From: Aneurinibacillus sp. Ricciae_BoGa-3
GTDB taxonomy: Bacteria > Bacillota > Bacilli > Aneurinibacillales > Aneurinibacillaceae
Length of the DNA stretch: 64,000 nt
Direction of reading: 5' to 3'
NCBI RefSeq assembly: GCF_028421645.1
Contig: NZ_CP116887.1
Location: forward strand, 2,916,001 to 2,980,000
Shown: piece after piece, positions 38,576 to 46,449 of the stretch
How positions within the stretch are numbered: the stretch's first letter is position 1
How the letters are laid out: each line of letters starts with the position of its first letter
Notes under the pieces: generated by a model
What the model saw: the letters and a program-made list of their open reading frames with translations, nothing else
Database searches by the model: none
What the model was told of the DNA's origin: nothing
Position numbers and translations under genes: made by a program

Positions 38576-38618
38576 GGTCCGCCAGCCCCCAAGCCAGGGT
38601 GCTAACGCGGGCCTTTTT
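38576..38618 (+). terminator. Terminator after hypothetical gene 38216-38557
   Basis: Stem GGTCCGC/GCGGGCC (38576-38582, 38607-38613, one G-U) followed by TTTTTG. Confidence 0.75.
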
Positions 38619-38663
38619 GTCGTAAATTATATTTCGCTTTAAGTATTAAAGTAATTTTTTGCT

Positions 38664-38679
38664 GGGACCGATAGGTCCC
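38664..38679. repeat. Tail-type palindrome GGGACC-gata-GGTCCC
   Basis: Inverted repeat preceded by ATTTTTT and two bases then TGGGACC, the same arrangement as at 38745-38761. It appears to be an extra partial copy of the tail block of the dispersed element. Confidence 0.55.
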
Positions 38680-38720
38680 TTTCTCTTTGTTAGTATTGAG
38701 TTTATGTGCTTCACACTGTT

Positions 38721-38972
38721 GAAGTGCCTTGAGCGATTTTTTAATGGGACCTGCGGTCCCATAACATTCAAGAAAAACATCGTGAGGCGCATTTCCGCAC
38801 CTTTCTTTCCCCCTGTGGAGCGTGTGGAACAGAGGACGAAAAAGACCGGCAACTGTCTCCATCATTGAGATACCCAGATGTTTTGCCGGTCCGTCCGTCG
38901 TTCCACAAAGCGGCCGTAAAAACTTCTATGAGGGGAAAGGAGAGAGCGGTATGGCCCACGATGTTTTTCTCA
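38721..38972 (-). repeat. Dispersed extragenic element, full copy (head, 200-bp module, tail) after tatD
   Basis: Read on the minus strand it starts 6 nt after the tatD stop with TGAGAAAAACATCGTGGGCC. It continues through the module to the inverted counterpart of the head (GATGTTTTTCTTG, ending at 38771), then a tail with palindrome TGGGACC-tgc-GGTCCCA (38745-38761) and AAAAAATCGCTCAAGGCACT. The module is about 95% identical by eye to 46221-46416, with single-base indels at two places. No gene in the ~420-bp gap can be supported. Confidence 0.8.
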
Positions 38973-38978
38973 TTTGGT

Positions 38979-39755
38979 TTAGCCTTCACTTATACCATAG
39001 CACCGCCTGGTATTGGCGCTTGCTTGCACCAATAAGGTATCCAGATCCATCGCCCTCACTCTAGCCGCCTGCCGGGCAGTCTCCAGCAGAAAAAGAGGCG
39101 TGGTTTTATTGTGAGAGAAAACTCCGGTAAACGGCCAGGGACCGTCTGTTTCCAGCATAAATCTATCATTTGGCAGTTTCTTGAGCAGCAGCTGATCGCG
39201 TGTGCGGTAGCAAACTTCCGGTGTGACTGATATGTAATACCGGCTTGCAATAATGCGTTGAAGTACAGGTTCCGGGGCTTTTAACCAATGAAAATGTGCA
39301 GTGGGCACCTTATGTTTTTGTAAAATGGATAAGGCAATCTCCGCTTTATCATGTACCGCATGAAGCACAAGCGGAAGTTTATGTTTGACCGCTTCCCCGG
39401 CAAAGATCTCCAGCAGCTCGGTGTAGTGCGATAATGATTTCGTGTGCTCGCTGTAATGGGGCAGGCCAACTTCACCGATGGCTGCAAGCCGATCTCTTTC
39501 CGTTGCTATCAGTTGCAGCATCTCGCTGATTTCCCGGTCACTGGGTAGCTGCCGTTCGGGATGAAAGCCTGCTGCAGCATGTACAAAATCAGGAAATGCC
39601 CGCTGAAGTTCAAGCGTTCGGTACGCGGATGCCAAATCTGTGGATACGGCAATGACGCCCGTTATGCCCGCTTCCATCCACTGTTCAATGGCATAGGCTA
39701 GATCAGCTGGACAAGCTGTATAAGCATCCAGATGAATATGGCTATCATAAATCAA
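38979..39755 (-). CDS. TatD-family metal-dependent hydrolase
   Basis: A 258-residue TIM-barrel hydrolase. Metal ligands: DSHIHLD at residues 4-10, AIGEVGLPHY, LPLVLHAVHDKA, HFHW and LETDGPWPF. TatD-like enzymes act as DNases or deacylases. This one is a divergent family member: the segment after LETDGP differs from classical TatD. TTG start with AAAGGGGGG about 7 nt upstream. The stop is followed by the dispersed element. Confidence 0.87.
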   Translation of the reverse strand: MIYDSHIHLDAYTACPADLAYAIEQWMEAGITGVIAVSTDLASAYRTLELQRAFPDFVHAAAGFHPERQLPSDREISEMLQLIATERDRLAAIGEVGLPHYSEHTKSLSHYTELLEIFAGEAVKHKLPLVLHAVHDKAEIALSILQKHKVPTAHFHWLKAPEPVLQRIIASRYYISVTPEVCYRTRDQLLLKKLPNDRFMLETDGPWPFTGVFSHNKTTPLFLLETARQAARVRAMDLDTLLVQASANTRRCYGISEG

Positions 39756-39816
39756 TGGGATCCCCCCTTTATTTAATCTTAAAGGGTTGGCCTTGTTCTG
39801 TACAGATTTGTACTTT

Positions 39817-39981
39817 TTACCAGACGAAACGTACGCAGTATTTCACTTTCTTCAGACGAAAAACCTCAATGAAACGGGGGCTTTTGTATCCATAAACCCA
39901 CCAGTCTTCTTCCATCCTTTTTGCAAGGCAATCTGCCTGGAATTTCGAATCGAATAACCGGATCCAGTATATCCATTTCAT
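39817..39981 (-). CDS. Small Trp/Tyr/Lys-rich protein, 54 aa
   Basis: ATG at 39981 has an excellent ribosome binding site (AAAGGAGTG, 8 nt). The protein starts MKWIYWIRLFDSKFQ and ends KVKYCVRFVW; it includes AKRMEEDWWVYGYKSPRFIE. It is rich in aromatic and basic residues. Not recognised. It lies upstream of tatD in the same direction (62 nt gap) and may share its transcript. The rest of 39756-40208 holds the zwf promoter. Confidence 0.65.
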   Translation of the reverse strand: MKWIYWIRLFDSKFQADCLAKRMEEDWWVYGYKSPRFIEVFRLKKVKYCVRFVW

Positions 39982-40057
39982 ATCACCCACTCCTTTCTTT
40001 TTATTTTAACCAGAGCACAAAAAATCCATATTATTCCTGTGATAAAACCGATATATC

Positions 40058-40066
40058 TGCTATACT
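40058..40066 (+). promoter_or_regulatory. Extended -10 promoter of zwf
   Basis: TGCTATACT: TG extension plus -10 TATACT, about 140 nt before the zwf start; the -35 is poor. Confidence 0.45.
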
Positions 40067-40208
40067 TCAAACGGGATTTTTCGTTTATACATGTTTGAGG
40101 TAAAGAAGGGAAACATTACGTAAGAAAAAATGTTGGGCATCTTCTATATGAACACGGAAAGCTAAGATGGTGCCTTACGAAACTATGTGTGAATAGGAGT
40201 GCAGCCAA

Positions 40209-41753
40209 GTGTCCCCAGAAATCCAACAATACGACCCATTTGTGTTAGTTCTCTTCGGCGCAACCGGCGATTTATCCAAACGAAAACTTTTCCCGGCCTT
40301 ATACAGCTTGTATCAGAATAACCAGCTTCATAACGACTTTGCTGTCATAGGCGTTGGACGATCAGAATTATCGCGGGAAAAATTCCTAGCAGAGCTGAAA
40401 GAATCGATTTCAACCTATGCCCGCATTCCAATGTGCAGCGAAGAAGAATGGCAGGCCTTTATTTCTCATTTTGATTACACAGCAGTTAACGTGAAAGACG
40501 CCACTGCATACGGTACCCTCACAAGTAAGGTACAGGAATACGAAGCGAAATTTAATCTTCCTGGCAACAGGATGTTCTATCTGGCACTGGCCCCGGAACT
40601 GTTTGGTGTGGTCTCAAACAACTTGAAAGATTCGGGTCTTACCGATGCAAAAGGTTGGAAACGGCTTATCATTGAAAAACCATTCGGACATGATCTTGAG
40701 TCCGCCAAAACCCTTAACGAAGAGATTAGCCGATCTTTCAACGAAGAAGAAGTGTATAGGATCGACCATTATCTTGGCAAAGAAATGGTACAAAACATCG
40801 AAGTCATCCGCTTCGCCAATTCTATGTTTGAGCCGCTCTGGAATAATCGTTATATCGACAACATCCAGATCACAGCAAGCGAAACGGTAGGCGTTGAGGA
40901 ACGGGCTGCCTATTATGAGCACTCTGGCGCGCTGCGTGATATGGTCCAGAACCATATGCTGCAGATGGTCATGATGGTATGTATGGAACCGCCAAGCCGG
41001 CTGAAAACAGAAGCGGTTCGCGATGAGAAGGTAAAAGTCCTTCGCGCTCTGCGCCGGTACGCTGAACAAGAAGTTGCTTTTAATGTTGTCCGCGGCCAAT
41101 ATTCTTCAGGCGAAATCAATGGAGAAGAGCTGCCGGGGTATCGTAGTGAACATGGTGTTGCACCGAAATCCTCTACGGAAACATTTGTTGCAGCCAAATT
41201 ATTTGTGGATAACTTCCGCTGGGCCGGTGTGCCCATCTATATTCGGACAGGAAAACGCATGCCGAAGAAAACAACAGAAATTATTATTCAATTCAAAGAG
41301 CTTCCTAAAAATCTTTACTTTAACAAAAATAATGATTTAGGGCCCAACCTGCTTATTATCCGGATTAACCCGGAGGAAGGCATGTACCTGCTCCTGAATG
41401 CAAAAAGGCAGGGAACAGACGATAAGGTTGTGCCGATTGCGATGGAGTTCTGCAACAATTGTTCCGATCAATCGCCAGAAGCGTATGAAAGCTTGCTCTA
41501 TGATGCGGCAACAGGCGATTCTACTTTCTTTACCCGCTGGGATGAAGTTTCTATTGCGTGGAAGTTTGTGGATCCAATTCGGCGAGCCTGGGATCAGACG
41601 AAGGAAGAGATTCCGCATTATCCATCTGGCACCTGGGGTCCTGATGAAGCCCACCAGCTGCTTGCACGGGACGGAAAGAAATGGTGGCCGGTATTCGGTG
41701 AACGGGAGAGTGAAGTCGTCGTTAAAGCAAAAGAACAGCCGGCCATTTTATAA
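40209..41753 (+). CDS. zwf: Glucose-6-phosphate 1-dehydrogenase
   Basis: First enzyme of the oxidative pentose phosphate pathway; it oxidises glucose-6-phosphate and supplies NADPH. 514 residues, normal length. The dinucleotide-binding motif is FGATGDLSKRKLFPALYSLY at residues 16-35; the substrate site is RIDHYLGKEMVQN. GTG start with AGGAGTG about 9 nt upstream. No gnd or pgl gene adjoins it. Ends in a bidirectional terminator shared with the convergent reductase. Confidence 0.97.
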   Translation: MSPEIQQYDPFVLVLFGATGDLSKRKLFPALYSLYQNNQLHNDFAVIGVGRSELSREKFLAELKESISTYARIPMCSEEEWQAFISHFDYTAVNVKDATAYGTLTSKVQEYEAKFNLPGNRMFYLALAPELFGVVSNNLKDSGLTDAKGWKRLIIEKPFGHDLESAKTLNEEISRSFNEEEVYRIDHYLGKEMVQNIEVIRFANSMFEPLWNNRYIDNIQITASETVGVEERAAYYEHSGALRDMVQNHMLQMVMMVCMEPPSRLKTEAVRDEKVKVLRALRRYAEQEVAFNVVRGQYSSGEINGEELPGYRSEHGVAPKSSTETFVAAKLFVDNFRWAGVPIYIRTGKRMPKKTTEIIIQFKELPKNLYFNKNNDLGPNLLIIRINPEEGMYLLLNAKRQGTDDKVVPIAMEFCNNCSDQSPEAYESLLYDAATGDSTFFTRWDEVSIAWKFVDPIRRAWDQTKEEIPHYPSGTWGPDEAHQLLARDGKKWWPVFGERESEVVVKAKEQPAIL

Positions 41754-41789
41754 TATAATCAAGAATTGATCATCGAAACTAAAGAAGTG

Positions 41790-41829
41790 AACGGGGACCA
41801 CTTTTCACAAATTGAAGGTGGTCCCCGTT
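41790..41829. terminator. Bidirectional terminator between zwf and aldo/keto reductase
   Basis: Perfect 12-bp stem AACGGGGACCAC/GTGGTCCCCGTT (41790-41801, 41818-41829), 16-nt loop. Confidence 0.85.
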
Positions 41830-41836
41830 TGTTAAG

Positions 41837-42667
41837 TTAGAAGTTGAAATTATCCGGATCAGCGCCTGTCCGTTTATTTTTATTAAGCCCGGTGATTTTG
41901 TCCATGTCTTCCGGTGACAGTTCAAAGTCAAAAATGTCCGCATTCTGGCGGATGCGATTCTCATGAACCGATTTAGGAATCGTCACTACGCCATTTTGCA
42001 GATCCCAGCGTAAAATAATCTGTGCCGGGTTTTTTTTGTATTTCTCGCCAAGTACGACAAGCACCGGATCATGCAGGGCTTCTCCTCTTGCGAGCGGGCT
42101 CCATGCCTCCATCTGGATTTCGTTTTCTTTACAAAAACGAAGAACTTCCTTTTGCGTCAAATAAGGATGGTATTCCACCTGGTTCAGCATAGGGACAACC
42201 TTACAATCTGCCATTACATCCTGCAGGTGGTGAATCTGAAAATTGCTTACCCCGATCGCCCGGACTGCTCCGTCGCTGTACAGCTTTTCCAATGCACGCC
42301 ACGTATCTCTGTATTTCCCTTTTACTGGCCAGTGAATGAGATACAAATCAATGTACTCAAGGCCAAGTTTCTTTCGGCTTTCCTCAAAAGCGCGCAGTGT
42401 GGACTCATAACCCTGATCGGCATTCCAAACCTTTGTTGTAATAAAGAGTTCTTCCCGCGCGACACCGCTTTCCTTTATAGCGGTGCCAACACCTTCTTCG
42501 TTATGATACAGCGCAGCCGTATCGATGCTTTTGTATCCGGCCTCAATGGCAGCCTTTACAGCCTGGATAACTTCTGAGCCTTCTTGTGCTTTGTAGACGC
42601 CAAGTCCAAACCACGGCATTTTAACTCCATTTTTTAATACTGTTGTGTCCGAAAGGCTTTGGAGCAT
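41837..42667 (-). CDS. Aldo/keto reductase (YtbE/YvgN-like)
   Basis: A 276-residue NADPH-dependent TIM-barrel reductase of aldehydes such as methylglyoxal. Catalytic tetrad: Asp in [15 protein letters not shown] (also the Tyr), Lys in [10 protein letters not shown] and His in [11 protein letters not shown]. Cofactor segment [20 protein letters not shown] near the end. ATG 42667 is chosen over 42685 because GGGGAGG is about 9 nt upstream of it. Confidence 0.94.
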   Translation of the reverse strand: MLQSLSDTTVLKNGVKMPWFGLGVYKAQEGSEVIQAVKAAIEAGYKSIDTAALYHNEEGVGTAIKESGVAREELFITTKVWNADQGYESTLRAFEESRKKLGLEYIDLYLIHWPVKGKYRDTWRALEKLYSDGAVRAIGVSNFQIHHLQDVMADCKVVPMLNQVEYHPYLTQKEVLRFCKENEIQMEAWSPLARGEALHDPVLVVLGEKYKKNPAQIILRWDLQNGVVTIPKSVHENRIRQNADIFDFELSPEDMDKITGLNKNKRTGADPDNFNF

Positions 42668-42804
42668 ATGTATAAACCTCCCCATTGCAAAGTATTTACT
42701 GCCTTATCATACCCTATCGAATCGTTTTTCGTTGAATTCTTGGCGAGTTTTTTTGCATATAAACTGTTTTTTACCCGAATGATTTATAAGGTAAACAAGC
42801 TGTT

Positions 42805-43050
42805 CTACCCGGAACGTTTAACCTGATTCATGAGGAAATCAATGCCATCAGGACATATAACAGCCAGACCGGTGTTTTCATCGGTCATATCAAACTTAAT
42901 AAAATTTCTTTTCTGAAGATATTCATACCCGAGCGTAAGTTTACCTCGCTGTTTATCCAATTGAATGCGCATAGCTTCCCCATTTGTTTTAACGTAATAA
43001 TCATAAATTTCTTTTAACAGCTTAACCCGTAATTCTGTATTATCCTTCAT
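42805..43050 (-). CDS. Small winged-helix-like protein, 81 aa
   Basis: Not recognised with confidence. LRVKLLKEIYDYYVKTNGEA, then KLTLGYEYLQKRNFIKFDMT and ICPDGIDFLMNQV give a helix-turn-wing pattern like small YjcQ-type domains. ATG with GGAGGTG 11 nt upstream. Monocistronic. Confidence 0.65.
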   Translation of the reverse strand: MKDNTELRVKLLKEIYDYYVKTNGEAMRIQLDKQRGKLTLGYEYLQKRNFIKFDMTDENTGLAVICPDGIDFLMNQVKRSG

Positions 43051-43153
43051 ACAAAATCTGTCACCTCCATCTTTATCCTATTTTTTAAAACAAGAAAAAG
43101 ATCACGGGTAATTTTTACTATTTTATTCATTATCATAGTATTTATATCATAAT

Positions 43154-43196
43154 AAAAAGAAAACAGCCAGCTTTTAACAGCGGCTGATTTCTTTTT
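43154..43196 (-). terminator. Terminator after Tyr/Pro/His-rich gene
   Basis: AAAAAGAAA/TTTCTTTTT and CAGCC/GGCTG nested stems with T-rich tail on the minus strand. Confidence 0.65.
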
Positions 43197-43260
43197 AAAT
43201 TTTTTAGACTAGCAGAACGAACAGATTTTTCCGGCACTCGTATAACTGAGCCTAATGGCC

Positions 43261-43506
43261 TTATCCTGTATAACCGGAGCCGTCGCCACCGCCGTTGCAT
43301 TATCCATTCCCATTGTAATTGGGCGAATAAGCATAGTACGGGGATGGCGGGTAATAAGGCGGATAATAAACATTATAATAGTTATTGTAGTATGGGCGCG
43401 GCGGGTGATAGGAGCTATGTGGGTGGTTATGTGGGTGGTTGTGCTGTTGCCTTTCTTCCGTCCCCCTAACAGGAATAGCTCGCTCATCCGTATTATAATC
43501 TTGCAC
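43261..43506 (-). pseudogene. Tyr/Pro/His-rich coat-like protein with in-frame stop
   Basis: GTG at 43506 has a perfect GAGGAGG 8 nt upstream. The frame codes for 68 residues: a polar start (VQDYNTDERAIPVRG), a HNHPHNHPHSS block and a run rich in Tyr and Pro (YYNNYYNVYYPPYYPP). It stops at TAA 43302-43300. The same frame then continues 12 codons as CNGGGDGSGYTG before a second TAA (43261). The first stop could be one substitution away from a tyrosine codon. Composition resembles spore coat or exosporium proteins; function not shown. It may equally be an intact 68-residue gene. Confidence 0.6.
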
Positions 43507-43582
43507 TGAAATAGCCTCCTCAAATCTCTTTTTGTAGGTTTTCTACTGTATTTGCCTATTTTAGAGATTTGACTGGGCTCTT

Positions 43583-44092
43583 TTAGTTCCACGATTTATC
43601 AGGATAAAAAAAGTGACGGGCTTCTAGTGTTTGTCCCAGTTCAAGAATTCCGTATGAGAACAAAGGCTGCCTTCTTTTATCGGTCGGTGAGCCTGGATTA
43701 AACAGCAGTGCGCCCTCTACCTCTTCCCGATAAGGAGCATGAGAATGCCCAAATATAATAATATCTACCGTTTCATTCCGAAAAGCCTCTCTGGCTCTTT
43801 TTTCAGTTGTCCACTTGCTGCCGTCCCCGTGAACAACCCCAATCTTAAAACCTGCCAGCTGCAGGATCTTTTTACGGCCAAACCTCGCCCTGATTTCTTC
43901 TCCATCATTATTGCCGGAAACCCCTTCTACCGGGGCTATTTCCTCCAGTAAATCCGCCACATCTGGAGCGACCCAATCTCCGGCATGCACAATTAAATCC
44001 ACCCCCTTAAGCCCTTCGGCCAGCTCCTTTGGTATCCCATTTGCCCTGGAAGGCATATGGGTATCCGATACCACTCCAATTCGCATAACCAA
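43583..44092 (-). CDS. YfcE/MJ0936-family metallophosphoesterase
   Basis: A 169-residue phosphodiesterase. Metal motifs: GVVSDTHMPSR, VHAGDWV, GVSGNNDG, VVHGDG and IIFGHSHAPY. Substrate unknown; homologues act on phosphodiesters such as cyclic nucleotides. TTG at 44092 has AGGAGG 8 nt upstream; the ATG two codons later is 14 nt from it. 27 nt downstream of dinB and probably cotranscribed. Confidence 0.92.
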   Translation of the reverse strand: MVMRIGVVSDTHMPSRANGIPKELAEGLKGVDLIVHAGDWVAPDVADLLEEIAPVEGVSGNNDGEEIRARFGRKKILQLAGFKIGVVHGDGSKWTTEKRAREAFRNETVDIIIFGHSHAPYREEVEGALLFNPGSPTDKRRQPLFSYGILELGQTLEARHFFYPDKSWN

Positions 44093-44119
44093 TGTTATTT
44101 CCTCCTATCCTAGTTGTGG

Positions 44120-45175
44120 TTAAAAATCAAAGCGCAGCTGTTCAAATTCTTGTTCAATTAAGTTGTGTAAGCGAATGCCAAACAGCCTTACCGGCTGGTG
44201 TGCAAAATGCTCGTGATATAAATAAAGGGCTGTCTTATATATTTCCCCCGCATTGTTTGTTGCCTCTTCAAGCGTTATGCTGCGGGATATCGTCTGCCTG
44301 TAATCATATTTAACTTCAACCGAAATCGTTTTAGCCTTTTTGTCTTTGCTCCCGAGTTTATCCGCCAATTTTTCGCTAAAAAGGCGAGCGGTTTGCTCGA
44401 TCATGTTTTTATCTGTTGTATCAAAAGCAAACGTGCGGGATGAACCAATCGTTTTCTCCCCTTTTCGCCTTTCCGGATTTACCGGTGAATACAAGATCCC
44501 GTTTGCCGCGCGGTGTAGATATTCTCCCTTCTTACCATAAGCTGCTGTCAGCTTAACAAGAGGATAAGCCGCAAGCTGGCCTATTGTATGAAGACCCTGT
44601 ATCCCGAGTTTATCAGCTGTTTTCTGGCCGCACCCATGCAGTTTTGCAACAGGCTGGGGCCAGAAGTAGGCCTGAAACTGCTTAATCCCCATTTGCACAA
44701 ACCCTCGTGGTTTTTTAACATCTGCGCACATTTTGGCTATTAACTTATTTGGACCTGCGCCAACACTTGAAGGAATGTGCAGTTCGGCCTGGAGTTTTCG
44801 CTGGATGTATGAAGCAATTTCAGCCGCTTTGTATCCTCTTTCTGTGAGCTCGGTAATATCCACGTACGCCTCGTCAATTGATGCCACTTCACAAGGACCA
44901 ATGCGGGATAGAAAGCGCATGATAACTTCTGAATAGGAGCGATAAATGCCGTGGACAGGCTGTACAAAAATAGCCTGCGGACACTTCTTCCTCGCCTCAA
45001 AGTAGTGCATGGTCGTATATACTCCTGCCGCTTTAGCCTCATAGCTCGCAGCTACAACGATTCCCCTTCTTTTCCGCGGGTCTCCCGCCACGATTACCGG
45101 CTTGCCACGCAGGGAAGGATCTCTGCTCTGATGTACAGAAGCAAAAAAAGAGTTCATGTCGCATAATAAGATCAT
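44120..45175 (-). CDS. dinB: DNA polymerase IV (Y-family)
   Basis: A 351-residue translesion polymerase. Catalytic acidic residues in LLCDMNSFFASV and VASIDEAYVDIT; helix-hairpin-helix region LHGCGQKTADKLGIQGLHTI; C-terminal little-finger domain. The protein ends EQLRFDF, which could be the beta-clamp binding motif. ATG 45175 has AGGTGA about 5 nt upstream; the frame is open to 45193. No obvious SOS (LexA) box was found just upstream. Confidence 0.94.
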   Translation of the reverse strand: MILLCDMNSFFASVHQSRDPSLRGKPVIVAGDPRKRRGIVVAASYEAKAAGVYTTMHYFEARKKCPQAIFVQPVHGIYRSYSEVIMRFLSRIGPCEVASIDEAYVDITELTERGYKAAEIASYIQRKLQAELHIPSSVGAGPNKLIAKMCADVKKPRGFVQMGIKQFQAYFWPQPVAKLHGCGQKTADKLGIQGLHTIGQLAAYPLVKLTAAYGKKGEYLHRAANGILYSPVNPERRKGEKTIGSSRTFAFDTTDKNMIEQTARLFSEKLADKLGSKDKKAKTISVEVKYDYRQTISRSITLEEATNNAGEIYKTALYLYHEHFAHQPVRLFGIRLHNLIEQEFEQLRFDF

Positions 45176-45399
45176 GGCTTTCACCTGTAACATGGTTCAT
45201 TTTTTTCTTAGTTTATCCTTTACATGATAAAATAGCAAACGTATATTCGATATAACAATTTCACTGATAGCTGCGGCACTGTGCAAGATTCGTTTTCTCC
45301 ATTTGACTAGCAGCGCCGGGATTTTAGGCATGCCATGATTTGTGGTATGATCGATGGTGTTTGCGCTATATACTTCGGTTCCATGCAATGGAGGTCATC

Positions 45400-46218
45400 A
45401 TGATTCAATTTAAGAATGAACACCTTACGATCTTTGAAAGCTCACTCTTCCAGACCACTTCCACTGTTGTGCGGGCAAATAGTTTTATACTCATCGTGGA
45501 TCCTTGCTGGCTGCCGCATGAAGTGCATGACATTCGCAGTTACGTGGAAACGATCCGAGGAGACCGCAAATTGTTTCTTCTATTTACCCATGCTGATTTT
45601 GACCATATTATCGGCTACCGGGCCTTCCCCGAGGCAAAAACCATTGGCAGTATCGGCATTGTCGATCATCCCGAGAAAGCACGAAAGCTCCGCCTGGTCC
45701 ATGAATTTGATTGGGACTATTACATACAACGGGACTACCCTATTGAGTTCCCGGAAATAGACATCGTAATAAAAGAGGATAAAGAAACCATTACAATAGG
45801 AGACACCGACATCACCTTCTACCAGGCTCCCGGACATACCCACGATGGTCTCTTTACCGTTATTGACTCTGCCAGCGTCTTCATCGCAGGTGACTATTTG
45901 TCTGATTTTGAGTTCCCCTTTATTTACCACAGTGCAGCTTCCTATGTGAAAACGCTGGAAACAGCCCGTTCGATTCTGCGTGAACATACCATAAGTGTGC
46001 TCGTACCCGGACACGGTAAAACCACAGCTTCCATTGATGAAATGGAGCGCAGAATTACAATGGGCTTACATTATATTAAAACCGTCCGTCAGGCCGTTAC
46101 CGAGGGCAAGCAGGGTAGTTTAGACCAGCTGATCCGGGACTTCGCCTTTCCTTCCCAATTTGTAAAGCAGTGCCACGCCGATAACATCGCGATCATTCAA
46201 AAAGAAATGGGGCTTTAA
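45400..46218 (+). CDS. MBL-fold metallohydrolase
   Basis: A 272-residue metallo-beta-lactamase-fold enzyme. Ligands: FTHADFDHIIG (HxDxDH), PGHTHDG, VFIAGDYL and VPGHGKT. Substrate unknown; glyoxalase II-like or phosphodiesterase-like members share these motifs. ATG 45400 follows GGAGG at 5 nt, so the 20 extra upstream residues of the open frame are dropped. Divergent from dinB. Two nt after its stop begins the dispersed element. Confidence 0.9.
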   Translation: MIQFKNEHLTIFESSLFQTTSTVVRANSFILIVDPCWLPHEVHDIRSYVETIRGDRKLFLLFTHADFDHIIGYRAFPEAKTIGSIGIVDHPEKARKLRLVHEFDWDYYIQRDYPIEFPEIDIVIKEDKETITIGDTDITFYQAPGHTHDGLFTVIDSASVFIAGDYLSDFEFPFIYHSAASYVKTLETARSILREHTISVLVPGHGKTTASIDEMERRITMGLHYIKTVRQAVTEGKQGSLDQLIRDFAFPSQFVKQCHADNIAIIQKEMGL

Positions 46219-46220
46219 AC

Positions 46221-46421
46221 TGAGAAAAACATCGCGGGCCATGCCGCTCTCTCCTTTCCCCTCATAGAAGTTTTTACGGCCGCTTTGTGGATCGACGGAC
46301 GGACCGGCAAAAACATCTAGGTATCTCAATGATGGAGACAGTTTGCCGGTCTTTTTCGCCCTCTGTTCCACACGCTCCACAGGGGGAAAGAAAGGTGCGG
46401 ACATGCGCCTTGCCTGTTTTT
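46221..46421 (+). repeat. Dispersed extragenic element, head plus 200-bp module, after MBL gene
   Basis: Starts TGAGAAAAACATCGCGGGCC 2 nt after the MBL stop. Nested complementary blocks from outside to inside: AAAAACA/TGTTTTT (46225, 46415), CCGC/GCGG (46244, 46397), CTTTCCCC/GGGGAAAG (46254, 46383), TGTGGA/TCCACA (46286, 46367) and GACCGGCAAA/TTTGCCGGTC (46302-46311, 46342-46351). The last is followed by TTTTT and looks like an intrinsic terminator. Nearly identical to the inverted copy at 38771-38972; the far end is degenerate and the tail block is missing. Confidence 0.8.
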
Positions 46422-46449
46422 AGCTGCACTCAGGCGCATTATTTAAAAT

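Noticed and set aside
38822..39064. Frames inside the two long repeats sharing the peptide FAGPSVxPQSGRKNFYEG
   Set aside because: The similarity comes from the repeated DNA. Indels between copies break the frames, there is no ribosome binding site, and the frames run out of the repeat into unrelated sequence.
43209..43592. 127-codon minus-strand frame over the coat-like gene
   Set aside because: It is an alternative frame of the repeat-rich coat-like sequence; the GTG frame with the GAGGAGG box explains the region better.
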